DNA of 64,000 bases from Microcaldota archaeon (GCA_018819225.1 JAHJQN010000007.1:109456-173455), one strand, 5' to 3'; counted from the stretch's first letter, positions 10,604 to 20,760 are shown. Numbers and translations: made by a program. The notes: generated by a model from the sequence alone, not told the origin.

Positions 10604-10892
10604 ATGCGCCCATTCCTCATCCTATTATGGTCCGCGGCTCTAATGGGCTGGTCTCTCCCAACCCGCTCCAGCTCCCGCATCGCGTCCGGCAGGGATCGAT
10701 TATACCGCCATTCTTCCGGGTACAACGTGCGATGCCAATACTCCTTGTCCCGAATCCCGCGAATGCATTTCCATTTCCTCGTTGGATCCCGTATACCGGC
10801 ATCCCGTATGCATTCAATCCCCTACGCCGATTACGTTCAATGCCCCGTGGGTAAAACAATGGTCGCCGAAAAGTCCCTTCCCATCCAATTGA
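10604..10892 (+). pseudogene. Small secreted Cys-containing protein, apparent frameshift after the signal peptide
   Basis: Frame 1 MRPFLILLWSAALMGWS is signal-like; another frame from 10644 reads WAGLSQPAPAPASRPAGIDYTAILPGTTCDANTPCPESRECISISSLDPVYRHPVCIQSPTPITF with no start codon of its own. Confidence 0.35.
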
Positions 10893-10924
10893 GCTGCATC
10901 TAGCGCTCGCGCAAAAGCCTCTTA

Positions 10925-11602
10925 TTGCTTTACCTTCCCATACTTATCATGCATTCCCCGCATCCCGGAGTTTATCGTGTCAACGGCCGGTTAGCTACTT
11001 GCAATCTGGCTCCCGGTCACAAAGTATACGGAGAGGACCTCGTCAAGCAAAACGGTAAGGAATTGCGGTCGTGGGACGCAAAACGCAGCAAGCTGGCCGC
11101 GGCTCTCGTAAACGGACTGCGTCTTTTTCCGTTCCAGGACGGGGCGCGCATCCTCTACTTAGGCGCCGCTTCCGGCACCACTCCTTCTCATGTCAGCGAT
11201 CTCGTGGGGAAAAAAGGGGTCGTGTATTGCGTCGAGTTTTCGGCTACGGTCGCGCGGGACTTGATTGCGGTCTGCGAAACGCGCGAGAACATGCTGCCTA
11301 TCGTGGATGACGCTCGTTTTCCCGAACGCTATTCCGACGTCGGAGAAGTGGACGTGATTTATGAGGATGTGGCGGATCGCGAACAAGTATTGATTCTGGA
11401 AGAGAACGCCAAACGATTCCTGAAGGACGGCGGGCTGGCATTTTTTGCCGTAAAATCGCGCTCCATTGATTCCACGCGTCCTCCCAAACAAGTCTATTCC
11501 GAAGTCATTACGCGTTTGCTGCGCTCTTTCGATGTTCTGGAGAAAATCCGCATCGATCCGTTCCATCGCGACCACTTGTTCTTAGTGCTTCGCAAGCGGT
11601 AG
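10925..11602 (+). CDS. flpA: Fibrillarin-like rRNA/tRNA 2'-O-methyltransferase
   Basis: YLGAASGTTPSHVSDLVGKKGVVYCVEFS, VIYEDVADREQ, FFAVKSRSID; start near 10950 possible. Confidence 0.92.
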   Translation: MLYLPILIMHSPHPGVYRVNGRLATCNLAPGHKVYGEDLVKQNGKELRSWDAKRSKLAAALVNGLRLFPFQDGARILYLGAASGTTPSHVSDLVGKKGVVYCVEFSATVARDLIAVCETRENMLPIVDDARFPERYSDVGEVDVIYEDVADREQVLILEENAKRFLKDGGLAFFAVKSRSIDSTRPPKQVYSEVITRLLRSFDVLEKIRIDPFHRDHLFLVLRKR

Positions 11603-11656
11603 TCTGCGATGTAATGGCGCAACGCTTTTATTCCGGTTTCGCTTAGAGCAAACGAA

Positions 11657-11743
11657 ATGGCTTCTAAAAGCAAGATGTCTGCCAACGATTGGGCGTTCAT
11701 CGTCATTCTCATATCAACGCTTTACGTGCTATTCGCTCATTAG
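11657..11743 (+). CDS. 28-aa single-TM micro-protein
   Basis: MASKSKMSANDWAFIVILISTLYVLFAH read in the intergenic gap. Confidence 0.35.
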   Translation: MASKSKMSANDWAFIVILISTLYVLFAH

Positions 11744-11769
11744 GCAGCCCGTTCCAGTTTCATGCACGC

Positions 11770-12612
11770 CTATTTTTTCGCCAGCGTGAGTTCTTTCAGC
11801 GTGCTCGAGATGTGCGGGTTCTTGATCCACAAGCCCACTTCATCTTCCGGGAGCGTGTGATCGTTCGTCAAGAACAGCATCGCTTCGTCGTCCGTCAATA
11901 TCATGCGCGTTGGCACGTGCCGATCCATTAAGGTCGTCACAATCTTACTGACATGGGAATTCGGTGAATGTAGTGCGTGTCGTTTATCTAGGAGTTTCGA
12001 GATCGGGGACAACACGTGCACTTTCACGCCTCGGTTCTTCGCTTTCTCGAAGTGCGGTAAGTTGTCATTGATTTTTCGGGCAATATTGTCGGGAGGCGAG
12101 CTCAAGATCACGTGGTGCTTGCTGCGGTCCACCATTTGCGCGAGCCTTGAATAAATCGCGTTTCGGCCGCGCAACGTCCACACGTTTTCCTCGATATTAT
12201 AGCGTTTACTGGTTCCAGACGTGCTCAACTGTTTCGCAAGTCTCCCACTCATCTCATCGATTTTGCTAATTTCATCCATCAAGCGATCTTCTTTATGCTT
12301 TTTGAGCGTCGTGATGGCCTCTTCCAACGGCATGGCCGCGTATTTCACGGGCCTTCCGCTTTTAAGCGATGCAAATCCCTTCTGCTGGAGCTTGTCTAGC
12401 ACATCATATACGCGCGGTCTTGCGATGTTGCCTATATCGGCAACCTCGCCTGCGGATTTTGGGCCGCCTTGAGTCAAGGCCAAGTAGGCCTGTGCTTCGT
12501 ATTGGTTAAGCCCCAACGTGCGAAGTTGTCCAACTAGTTCCGTATTCATAGCTTCACTAGTCGTCACTGCGGAGTGGTTTTTAAAGCTTTCTTTAATGGG
12601 GGCCTGATCCAT
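11770..12612 (-). CDS. TrmB-family transcriptional regulator
   Basis: LGLNQYEAQAYLALTQGGPKSAGEVADIGNIARPRVYDVLDKLQQKGF wHTH plus C-terminal effector-like domain. Confidence 0.88.
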   Translation of the reverse strand: MDQAPIKESFKNHSAVTTSEAMNTELVGQLRTLGLNQYEAQAYLALTQGGPKSAGEVADIGNIARPRVYDVLDKLQQKGFASLKSGRPVKYAAMPLEEAITTLKKHKEDRLMDEISKIDEMSGRLAKQLSTSGTSKRYNIEENVWTLRGRNAIYSRLAQMVDRSKHHVILSSPPDNIARKINDNLPHFEKAKNRGVKVHVLSPISKLLDKRHALHSPNSHVSKIVTTLMDRHVPTRMILTDDEAMLFLTNDHTLPEDEVGLWIKNPHISSTLKELTLAKK

Positions 12613-12668
12613 TGTGATCCCGTTTTAACTCGCTTTTGACTATGCCTTTCCACCTATATAAATGTATC

Positions 12669-12683
12669 TACTATGTGATAGTA
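12669..12683. promoter_or_regulatory. Perfect palindromic operator TACTAT-GTG-ATAGTA
   Basis: 6-bp arms, 3-nt spacer, between two divergent TATA-like elements (12654-12662 leftward, 12698-12708 rightward). Confidence 0.6.
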
Positions 12684-12759
12684 ACATCTACAAAAAGCTT
12701 ATATATTAGCTATTCCATATTGTTACTACTCTGTAATTGCGATATTGGTGGTCGATTTC

Positions 12760-14442
12760 ATGGACAAACATCTGCGTCATGCGGCTCTGGGTCTATTGGT
12801 ATTGCTGATTGCCGCCTATTCCGCAACCGCTTTAGAGATCAAGGCCTCCAGCGATTTGATCTACCTTTCTTCAACGGAAGGTCAAGCCTATGTTTACGCC
12901 ACGAATCCGTTCGATGAACCGGCTACGATCAGTTTCTCCGCCACGAGCTCGTATCTAAACGCTTACTTTGACGCGCATACCACGCGCGTTCTCTCCGGCG
13001 CTTCTTCAGGTGCGCTATTGAATGTCCGCTCTCCGGATTGTTTCCGTGGAAACGATGTCGTGCGCGTATACGCACAAGTCTGCACCGACCGCGAATGCCG
13101 AAGCGATTCCACGACCATTCGCGTCACCGTAACGCCCGCACGCGCCTGCGATGCCTACGTTGAAGGCCTGGCGCCACAAGAGAGCTACGTTCCCCACACG
13201 CTTTGCGATGAAGACGGCTGCCGTTACTTGGTGCCGAAACCCCGCAGCAAGATCATTGAATCGACCTCGTTCGAACCCACGGAATACTCGGTCAGCATCC
13301 GCGACGCCGACGAATGTTTTTCCGTAAAACGCGGAACCGTCGAATCCGTTCAACTCCAATTACGCAATCGCGGGGCTGCCGGAAGTTTTGATGTCCGCGC
13401 GCTCGGAGTCGACACGCAAATTTATGCCTCCCCGAATCGCGACTACATTTCGCTATCGCGTTCTGGCGTTGATTCACTTCGCCTGGATCTGAAAGCCCTT
13501 CCCGATGCGGAAGAAGGCCGTCACTTCATTACCTTGCAATTGTTACATCGCGCGGACCTCGTTGCCGAGACCGATCTCTGCATTAATCTGGTGGATGATC
13601 ACGCGAGTCGCTTGTCGGCTCCTGAATCCGCGCTTGTCGATCCCAATACGGAAACCCTTGTTGACGTAGAACTCGAGAATCTGGGAACCTACCGCGAGGG
13701 CTACCATATCATGCTCTTAGGCGTTCCGGGCGGCATTAACGTGGCCCCTCAAGGATTCTTCCTCGAACCCGGCGAAGTCCAAGAGCTATCCATCACGTTT
13801 ACTCCGCGTGCCTTGAAAGCCAAGGAATCGGTTCTCGAGGTTATCGCGCTCGGCGACCATTCGGAAGCGCGCGCCAGCATTCATTTGACGCGCAAAGAAG
13901 CCGAGGTTCCCGCAACGATTTCCGAACCGTTGGAAAAGGAATCGGGGAACCAACTCTTCACGTACGCGATCATTGTCACGAACGAACTCGATGAATCATT
14001 ACACGCTACTTTCGAGATCGAGGGATTGCCGGAAAACTGGAAAGCCACGCTTCCGGACGCATTTGACCTTCCTGCTAGAGGCGAAGTCGAAGTTCCCGTA
14101 GAAATCCGTTCGGGTTCCTCGGAAACCGCTCACCCCGTCTTGCTCGTCAAACGCGATGGTGAAGTCATTGGACGTCAACCCCTGCCAACTATTACGGGTT
14201 CTTCAAGCGGGCTCACGGGCTTCTTGACGATCGCGTTTTCGGAAGGCGGCCAGTTCATCGTGATCTTGCTGCTGATCGCGTTTCTCGTCATCCTCATGTT
14301 TTCGCGTCAAACCATGAATCAAGGCAGCGCGGAAAATCTGGCCAACATCAAGAGCGAAGTCGACGGTGCTTCAACGGATCATAATTACCGTGCGGAGTTT
14401 TCTCAATCATTGCAGCGCATGAAAGACGGCATGAATCAATAA
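12760..14442 (+). CDS. Secreted, C-terminally membrane-anchored envelope protein with Ig/NEW3-like domains
   Basis: N-term signal peptide, beta-rich repeats (VDVELENLGTYREGYHIML...), C-term TM FIVILLLIAFLVILMFS. Confidence 0.7.
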   Translation: MDKHLRHAALGLLVLLIAAYSATALEIKASSDLIYLSSTEGQAYVYATNPFDEPATISFSATSSYLNAYFDAHTTRVLSGASSGALLNVRSPDCFRGNDVVRVYAQVCTDRECRSDSTTIRVTVTPARACDAYVEGLAPQESYVPHTLCDEDGCRYLVPKPRSKIIESTSFEPTEYSVSIRDADECFSVKRGTVESVQLQLRNRGAAGSFDVRALGVDTQIYASPNRDYISLSRSGVDSLRLDLKALPDAEEGRHFITLQLLHRADLVAETDLCINLVDDHASRLSAPESALVDPNTETLVDVELENLGTYREGYHIMLLGVPGGINVAPQGFFLEPGEVQELSITFTPRALKAKESVLEVIALGDHSEARASIHLTRKEAEVPATISEPLEKESGNQLFTYAIIVTNELDESLHATFEIEGLPENWKATLPDAFDLPARGEVEVPVEIRSGSSETAHPVLLVKRDGEVIGRQPLPTITGSSSGLTGFLTIAFSEGGQFIVILLLIAFLVILMFSRQTMNQGSAENLANIKSEVDGASTDHNYRAEFSQSLQRMKDGMNQ

Positions 14443-14453
14443 GGTGGTAGCCG

Positions 14454-15614
14454 ATGGTCAAAACCCACACCAAAAACGTGGTCCACAACAGCTTGTCGGA
14501 CATCGAGGCCACTCTCTCCAAGAACGTAGGCGCCCATCAATTGCGCGTCCATGAACACATGTCGGACGAAGAATTCAGAACCGTTTCCCGAAAATTGACG
14601 GAAGACATCCAAACCGGATTCGACGAAGCCAAAAAGCGTGCGTTCGAGGAAGGCTTTGCCGCTGGGGTCAAGAGTCATCAATCCACGATACGCGACGGCT
14701 TGTTAACGGCCATGGCTTCAGGCGAACTCCCCCGATCCAACGTTTCCGCTCGGAGTCCTCCAGTAGCCCCTCACAACGCGGAATCGTGCGAATCCGTTCG
14801 TGACGACCTGAAACGCGTCTTTAAAACCCTCTCTGAACAAATTGAAACGCTTTCAAACGATCTACAGAAACCTGCTTCTCCTTCCGATGCGCTCGAGTCC
14901 GTGTCTTTCGAGTTGGATCAAATCAAAAAGCGAACGCTCATTCAGCAAGAGGCGTTCGAAAATCTGTTATCCGAACAACGCGATCTGACCGTCCAACAAA
15001 ATGCCAAGCTGGAAACCGTTTCGCGCATGCAGGAATCGTTGGATGCCAAGCTGTACGCGCTGACGTCCACGGAACAACAACTTCAAACGCTTTCTTCGCA
15101 ACTCCAGTCCCAAAGCGATTCCCTTTCCCAGCTGCAACTTCATCGCGAAGAAGTGGAACGGGCACTGGAAGGAGCGGCCAACCGTCTCGACGAACTCCAG
15201 CAACGTTCACCCTCCGCGGGCGGAGAGGATTTGGGCGGCTTGCTCGACATGGTTTCCGACAATACGACGCGCGTGAATACGTTGAAACGCCAGTTGACCC
15301 GTTTCAGCAAGAAGATTTCGCGTCACGGTGCTCACATCACACGCGTCTATAAGCTGTCTGCTCGCCGGAAACAAACGCGGAATGCCATCCGGTCCGTGCG
15401 TCGACTGGCCGAAAAGAAAGCGACCAAAAAAAAGGCCGGCCGCAAGACCCAACCGAAAACGGTATCCAAAACCATCCGAACCGTTCGCACGATCAAGCGA
15501 TCCGCTCGGAAAAAAACCGTGAAACCGCTAGCGCCCGCAAAAGCCATTCCATCCAAGAATAAGATGGTCGTTGAAAAAACGACGGTCACCAAAACAACGG
15601 CGGGTACCCCCTAG
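14454..15614 (+). CDS. Coiled-coil protein with Lys/Arg/Thr-rich histone-H1-like C-terminal tail
   Basis: Long heptad-rich region, then KKATKKKAGRKTQPKTVSKTIRTVRTIKRSARKKTVKPLAPAKAIPSKNK. Confidence 0.75.
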   Translation: MVKTHTKNVVHNSLSDIEATLSKNVGAHQLRVHEHMSDEEFRTVSRKLTEDIQTGFDEAKKRAFEEGFAAGVKSHQSTIRDGLLTAMASGELPRSNVSARSPPVAPHNAESCESVRDDLKRVFKTLSEQIETLSNDLQKPASPSDALESVSFELDQIKKRTLIQQEAFENLLSEQRDLTVQQNAKLETVSRMQESLDAKLYALTSTEQQLQTLSSQLQSQSDSLSQLQLHREEVERALEGAANRLDELQQRSPSAGGEDLGGLLDMVSDNTTRVNTLKRQLTRFSKKISRHGAHITRVYKLSARRKQTRNAIRSVRRLAEKKATKKKAGRKTQPKTVSKTIRTVRTIKRSARKKTVKPLAPAKAIPSKNKMVVEKTTVTKTTAGTP

Positions 15615-16576
15615 CGGTATTGAAGCGTTAAGCGTTCTTTCTGCAATTCGCTCACAAACGTTTTCGCGAATCCCGTTCCGAATCCTGCAGACGTTCCGGA
15701 TAGCCACTCCAACAACCCGCCTTGCGCCTTGAATTCGCAGAACGAAATCCCGTTCTCGCTATCCATTTCCGCCAGCTCCGCGGCTTTCTTTTCGGCTCGT
15801 GCCCTTCCCCCGATTTCATCCACCATACCGATACGCAACGCCTGCTTTGCCGTTAATATGCGCGCATCCAACACGTCCTCGTATCCCTCCGGATTCAGAC
15901 GCTCACCGCGCGCGTTTCGCACGTCCTCCGCAAAATTATTGGCGGTTTCCCCGATGAGTTCTTCCATTAACGCTCTCTCCTCTTCCGTCATCTCACGATA
16001 ACCCGCGCCAATGTCCTTCTTTTCACCGCTTTGAATGCTTTCCTGTTTCAACCCGATTTTCTCGAATAATTGCTCGTAGTTCAATAAGGTTGCGCGCGCT
16101 CCAATGGAGCCCGTAATCGTGTTCGGGTTCGCAATAATCGTGTGCGCCGGACTCGCCACATAATAGCCTCCGCTCGCGGCCACTTCCTTCAAGTACGCGA
16201 CCACGGGCTTCTCGCTCTCCATCAACTCGTCATAAATTTCCTTGCTCGCGACCGCGCTGCCTCCTGGCGAGTTGATTTCAAACAGTATGGCGCCGACACG
16301 CGGATCCGCATTAGCGGTTTTGAATTGCTGCATAATCTCTTCCGCGGTATCCCCGCTTTCAAATAATCCGTTGCCGGGCCCGTACGTGATTTCTCCGTTC
16401 AATTGAATGCGCGCCACGCACGAGTTATCAAAACCGCCTACGCTCCCAACGATTAATCCGACGATGAAAATAGTGGCGAAGGCCACGACCGCAATAACGA
16501 GTAGCGTGCGCAAAAAGCTTTGCGGTTTAGGATTTTCCGACTTATTCGCGTACTGTTTCAAACGAGGCGCGGACAT
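15611..16576 (-). CDS. sppA: Signal peptide peptidase SppA (protease IV family)
   Basis: INSPGGSAVASKEIYDEL, ASGGYYVASPAHTIIANPNTITGSIG. Confidence 0.92.
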   Translation of the reverse strand: MSAPRLKQYANKSENPKPQSFLRTLLVIAVVAFATIFIVGLIVGSVGGFDNSCVARIQLNGEITYGPGNGLFESGDTAEEIMQQFKTANADPRVGAILFEINSPGGSAVASKEIYDELMESEKPVVAYLKEVAASGGYYVASPAHTIIANPNTITGSIGARATLLNYEQLFEKIGLKQESIQSGEKKDIGAGYREMTEEERALMEELIGETANNFAEDVRNARGERLNPEGYEDVLDARILTAKQALRIGMVDEIGGRARAEKKAAELAEMDSENGISFCEFKAQGGLLEWLSGTSAGFGTGFAKTFVSELQKERLTLQYR

Positions 16577-16627
16577 GGAGCGCATTAGTGACTACCCATT
16601 ATTATGTCTGTTGGTCTCCGCTTGAAC

Positions 16628-17032
16628 TTATCGGCGCTTCTTTAGTCGCGTGACGCGTTCGAGGAGTTTGCGGTGATGCTTGGTCACGCGTTCGTCGTAT
16701 TCCTCGACAGGGAAAACAATTTTTCCGCTTTGGTATATGATGAGTGCGACGGTCGCGAGTCCCAACCAGAACACGAAGCCCGCCAGCGGGCCCATCATGA
16801 CCCCGATGACATCCTCGTTACCAAATTCAAACGGAGCGGAAATCGCCCATCCGAACAACTGCGGGATCAAATTGGGATTCAATTGAGCGTAAACGATTTT
16901 GTTTGCGACGACGAAAATGCTGTACGAGGCTTCGGCGACCTTGAGCAAGGAGGCTGCAATGAGGAACGCGCCCGCGAGTTTCAGCAAGTGAACGCGCTGG
17001 CCGCCAATCTTGAACCACAGGATTCGGTACAT
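16628..17032 (-). CDS. Small membrane protein
   Basis: Three hydrophobic segments. Confidence 0.55.
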   Translation of the reverse strand: MYRILWFKIGGQRVHLLKLAGAFLIAASLLKVAEASYSIFVVANKIVYAQLNPNLIPQLFGWAISAPFEFGNEDVIGVMMGPLAGFVFWLGLATVALIIYQSGKIVFPVEEYDERVTKHHRKLLERVTRLKKRR

Positions 17033-17139
17033 AGGGGGATCTCACCGATTGCATTACTCGAGGTCCGTATATAAAGATTACGATTTTCCCCATCTCTCTT
17101 GTTTGAAACCTTTTAATATCCCGTATCCGAAACGTTAAC

Positions 17140-20100
17140 ATGCGCTGGATCATTCGAAAGTCCGTGTGGCGTCCCATCCTCTTGCTTCTCCTATTTTTAT
17201 TCAGCGCAGTCGTTATTGTTCAAGCGGAGTGGACGCATCGGTTGTCGGATGAGACCCGCGATCTTTCCATACCCGTTAGCAGCGCTATTGACATCAACAG
17301 CGAGCGCTGGCTGCGCGACGTCTACAGACCGTACACGCTCGTGGAACGCGGCGACTACTTTTACGGAAGTGGACGTCCATGCCCCGGGGGAGGGGTTTGC
17401 CACACTTATTTCACGAAACACGATAAAGCGTGCGGAAACATTGTCTGGGGTTCGAATCCGGGCAATGCGCTCTACAACGTCGTTTCTCACAGCTACGACG
17501 TCGTCGCTCTTGGAAACCGCGTCTACAGTGTTTTGGGCGGTCAATATCCGAGCATCTATTACCTTGTCGAAATGGATGAAAGCAACGGCAACTTGATAGC
17601 GAATTACGAATTGGATAACATCGTGAATTACGCGGGAGTCTATCGGCTCGTGACCGACGGAACGCGCGTCTACGCCTTTACGAGTTCGGGTTCCGGGCGT
17701 GTCCGCGTGAAAGCCTTCAACCATAACACGAAAACGTTTGATTGGACCATTGACTTTAACATTGATGATGTGAACAAGGGCGAGGTCAATTCCCAACCCG
17801 CCATCTTCCAAAACCAGCTCGTTTTCGTCGTGGATCACCATGAAGGCGGCGTAAACACTCATCACGGTCCCGCCACGTTATATTCCTTCAATAAAGATAC
17901 GGGCGCTCCGCTCTGGAGCCAAGTCCTTCACAATTCGGCGGAAAACGCGGCAACCGTTCAAATCGTTGTTCACAATAACAAAATCTTTTTGGATCGAAGA
18001 CGTTCAGGTTATTGGGACAAGCTTTCCTCTTACAATCCCTTGAACAACGGCGCATTGCTTTGGGGACCGTTCGACGATCTCGGAACGAATCTTGCCGCTT
18101 ACAATAACCTATTGTATGCTCGGATTCCCGGAGCCCAAGGCGTTCGGGCATTGAACGCGAACACGGGTAGCGTCATTTGGACGAATTCAGGTACCGACTG
18201 CGACTGGGGCCTGGTCTATTTGGCTGGTCCCAACGAACTGATTTGCATGCACCGGCATACCGCTACCTCGGTGTACTTGATTCGCGTGGACGCCAGCGAC
18301 GGCGACGCCATCGACACGACGGGTTTGATTCAATATAGCTCCAGCACTTTTGTTAGCAATGAATTGTTTGTGTTTTCCCCTGCAGACCCCTTCTTGCTTT
18401 TCCATTATCAGAACGGATTGGGTTCCGTTGGCGGTTCAACGCCTGACATCACCAGCATCTCGGTCAGCCCGCCATCCGCAACGGTTCCCGTATTCGGCAC
18501 GCGCCAGTTTACGGCGACGTGCGTGACCGAATGCGGTGATACTATTGAATGTCCTGCTCTCACATGGACCTCCACGATCGGATCCGTTGACAATACGGGG
18601 TTGTTTACAGCTGGTGCGACCACTGGAGTCGGCGTAGTACGCGCGTCTTACGGCGGCGTATTCGACGAAGCGGATATTACGGTTGTCGGATTACCGGTTT
18701 GCAGCGTTTGCACCGTAAACGGTAATTGCGCGTCCGGTTACTGCCGGGAGACGTTTGAAGGCGGAGTGAAACGATGTGCTCCGGATGCCACGAGTTGCGT
18801 CATAGACCAAAACAACAACTGCGATTATCCCGATGGATACGAGATGTGCTTCGGAAACGATTATTATCGGGAATGCGGCGCAAGCGGTTCCGGATTATGG
18901 GGGGCACCTAACAACTGTGATGACAGCGTGGATTACGAGGGATGCGATCCCGGTTCCGAAAACGAGGATTCTCACCCTGGCGCATCCTGCGGGTGGCGCG
19001 CACGCCCCGGAGAAACATGTACTTCTGGAATGGCGGGCGGTTGCTTCCCGGGTTCGTGGGGCTCTTGTCAAAACTGCGGCTCATTCATTTCCCAACCCTC
19101 GCACGACGCGTGCTATACCACGGGTCTTCCGTTCTGCGATGAAGGCTGCGGTGCGGAATGCGATGAAGACAGTGATTGCACCAACACCGAGCGATGTTAT
19201 GCAGCCAATGATATTTACCAAACTCGCGATGCATCGTGCTCAAATTCCTGCGCCTGTTCTTACGCGCCTTGGGAAAACGGAGCGTGTTCCGAATCCGTTG
19301 CACAATGCGGTGCGGAATGCGATGGCGATGAAGACTGCGATATTTACGATGACCGGTGCGTTGGCCGGTACTGGCGCGATTACGAAACCTCGCAAGGCAC
19401 ATGCAATACCGATCCGTCCGAGTGCGCGTGTACGCCGCCCGACTACGATCAATACTGTTGGGTCGGGCATTGCGGAGCGAACTGTGATGAAAACAGCGAT
19501 TGCACGGCGTATCCCGACGGAACGTGTTCCGCTTGCGGGTGCCGCTATCCTCCTGACGCATTAGCTGTCGTGAATTCACCGGGATTCCAGGGCCTGCCGG
19601 TTCCCATTCAAGGTGATGGTTGGGCGTATGGTGCAACCGTATCTCAACTGACGTGGTCCAAGCAAAGCGGTCCAGGTGGAAGTGATTGCGTGTTCGATGC
19701 GCCGGCTCTAAATCTCGGTTCTTCCCATGCTACGGCTCACGGAACCGTTACGTGCGATCAAGTCGGCGACTACGTGTTACGCCTGCTTGTTCGCGACAGC
19801 AATTCCCAAACGGATACCGATTCCGCCGCCCTTTCTCTTACCGATCCCGTCGGCGTGTGGGGAACCGTGCAAATCGTTCCACCTGCCAATACCGTCTATG
19901 CAGACAACTTGATTCGCTCGCAAACCTTTGAAGCATTATGCTTCGACAACGACGGCAACGGCATGGCGTGTCCTGCAGACCCTGTTTGGAGCTTAAGCGG
20001 GTTTGGAGCCGGAACCACGGCGTCTATTTCACCTCAAGCCAATCCCGTATTCGCTGATTTCTCCCATCAGAGCATTGATGTCTCAACGGCATCCGGAACC

Positions 20101-20760
20101 ATTCGCGCCGATGTTCTCGGAGTCGTCGGATCCATGTTCGTTCCCGCGAGCAATTACTTAATATCCGTTCAACCCTCTTCCGTAGCCCTTTCTTACGGTG
20201 GAACGCAGCTCTTCACCGCTTCTTGCATTGACGGCGGCGTGCCGTTCATGTGTCCTGGCTCCATTTCCTGGAGTCTGGAGAACGGTTTGGAAGGGAGCCT
20301 GACTCCATCTGGTTTTTACACGGCCCCCTTTACCGACTCCGTAGGAAACGTGCGCGCAACTATTGGCATTCTTTATGGGGAGGCATTAGTTTCCGTGCAA
20401 GAAAATGCGCCTGCGCCACAAGAGTTTGATCTCCTGACCTTGAATTGTCCCCGCTTGAGTTATACGGATTCATCGGAGGTGACGGTGCAATGCCTGCGGG
20501 GAGGCAAGGCATGCCAAGAAAGTGACGTGCAATTATCCGGCGCCCCCATTGTTTCGACTCAAGTGATCGGAAACGCGTTCATTTACCAGATCGAATCCGT
20601 TCAATCCGGTTCCATCCATTTACGGGTTTCAACGGACTTCCGCACGACTTCATGCACGATTACCCGCGCCGGTATTGAGCGGGGCTCGATACCCGAAATG
20701 CATGTCCTGTTCGTGGTGCTCGTGCTCTTCTCGGCATTCTCACTCATGCGTCGCCGCTAA
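17140..20760 (+). CDS. Large surface protein: PQQ-like beta-propeller, Ig-like domains, Cys-rich repeats, C-terminal sorting-like anchor
   Basis: N-term signal; repeated VYAF/LYSFNKDTGAPLWSQ/ALNANTGSVIW; three CGAECDxDxDC repeats; C-term IPEMHVLFVVLVLFSAFSLMRRR. Confidence 0.8.
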   Translation: MRWIIRKSVWRPILLLLLFLFSAVVIVQAEWTHRLSDETRDLSIPVSSAIDINSERWLRDVYRPYTLVERGDYFYGSGRPCPGGGVCHTYFTKHDKACGNIVWGSNPGNALYNVVSHSYDVVALGNRVYSVLGGQYPSIYYLVEMDESNGNLIANYELDNIVNYAGVYRLVTDGTRVYAFTSSGSGRVRVKAFNHNTKTFDWTIDFNIDDVNKGEVNSQPAIFQNQLVFVVDHHEGGVNTHHGPATLYSFNKDTGAPLWSQVLHNSAENAATVQIVVHNNKIFLDRRRSGYWDKLSSYNPLNNGALLWGPFDDLGTNLAAYNNLLYARIPGAQGVRALNANTGSVIWTNSGTDCDWGLVYLAGPNELICMHRHTATSVYLIRVDASDGDAIDTTGLIQYSSSTFVSNELFVFSPADPFLLFHYQNGLGSVGGSTPDITSISVSPPSATVPVFGTRQFTATCVTECGDTIECPALTWTSTIGSVDNTGLFTAGATTGVGVVRASYGGVFDEADITVVGLPVCSVCTVNGNCASGYCRETFEGGVKRCAPDATSCVIDQNNNCDYPDGYEMCFGNDYYRECGASGSGLWGAPNNCDDSVDYEGCDPGSENEDSHPGASCGWRARPGETCTSGMAGGCFPGSWGSCQNCGSFISQPSHDACYTTGLPFCDEGCGAECDEDSDCTNTERCYAANDIYQTRDASCSNSCACSYAPWENGACSESVAQCGAECDGDEDCDIYDDRCVGRYWRDYETSQGTCNTDPSECACTPPDYDQYCWVGHCGANCDENSDCTAYPDGTCSACGCRYPPDALAVVNSPGFQGLPVPIQGDGWAYGATVSQLTWSKQSGPGGSDCVFDAPALNLGSSHATAHGTVTCDQVGDYVLRLLVRDSNSQTDTDSAALSLTDPVGVWGTVQIVPPANTVYADNLIRSQTFEALCFDNDGNGMACPADPVWSLSGFGAGTTASISPQANPVFADFSHQSIDVSTASGTIRADVLGVVGSMFVPASNYLISVQPSSVALSYGGTQLFTASCIDGGVPFMCPGSISWSLENGLEGSLTPSGFYTAPFTDSVGNVRATIGILYGEALVSVQENAPAPQEFDLLTLNCPRLSYTDSSEVTVQCLRGGKACQESDVQLSGAPIVSTQVIGNAFIYQIESVQSGSIHLRVSTDFRTTSCTITRAGIERGSIPEMHVLFVVLVLFSAFSLMRRR

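Noticed and set aside
18833-19564. 243-aa plus-strand ORF inside the large surface protein
   Set aside because: Alternative frame of the Cys-rich repeats; the 1206-aa frame has the coherent domains.
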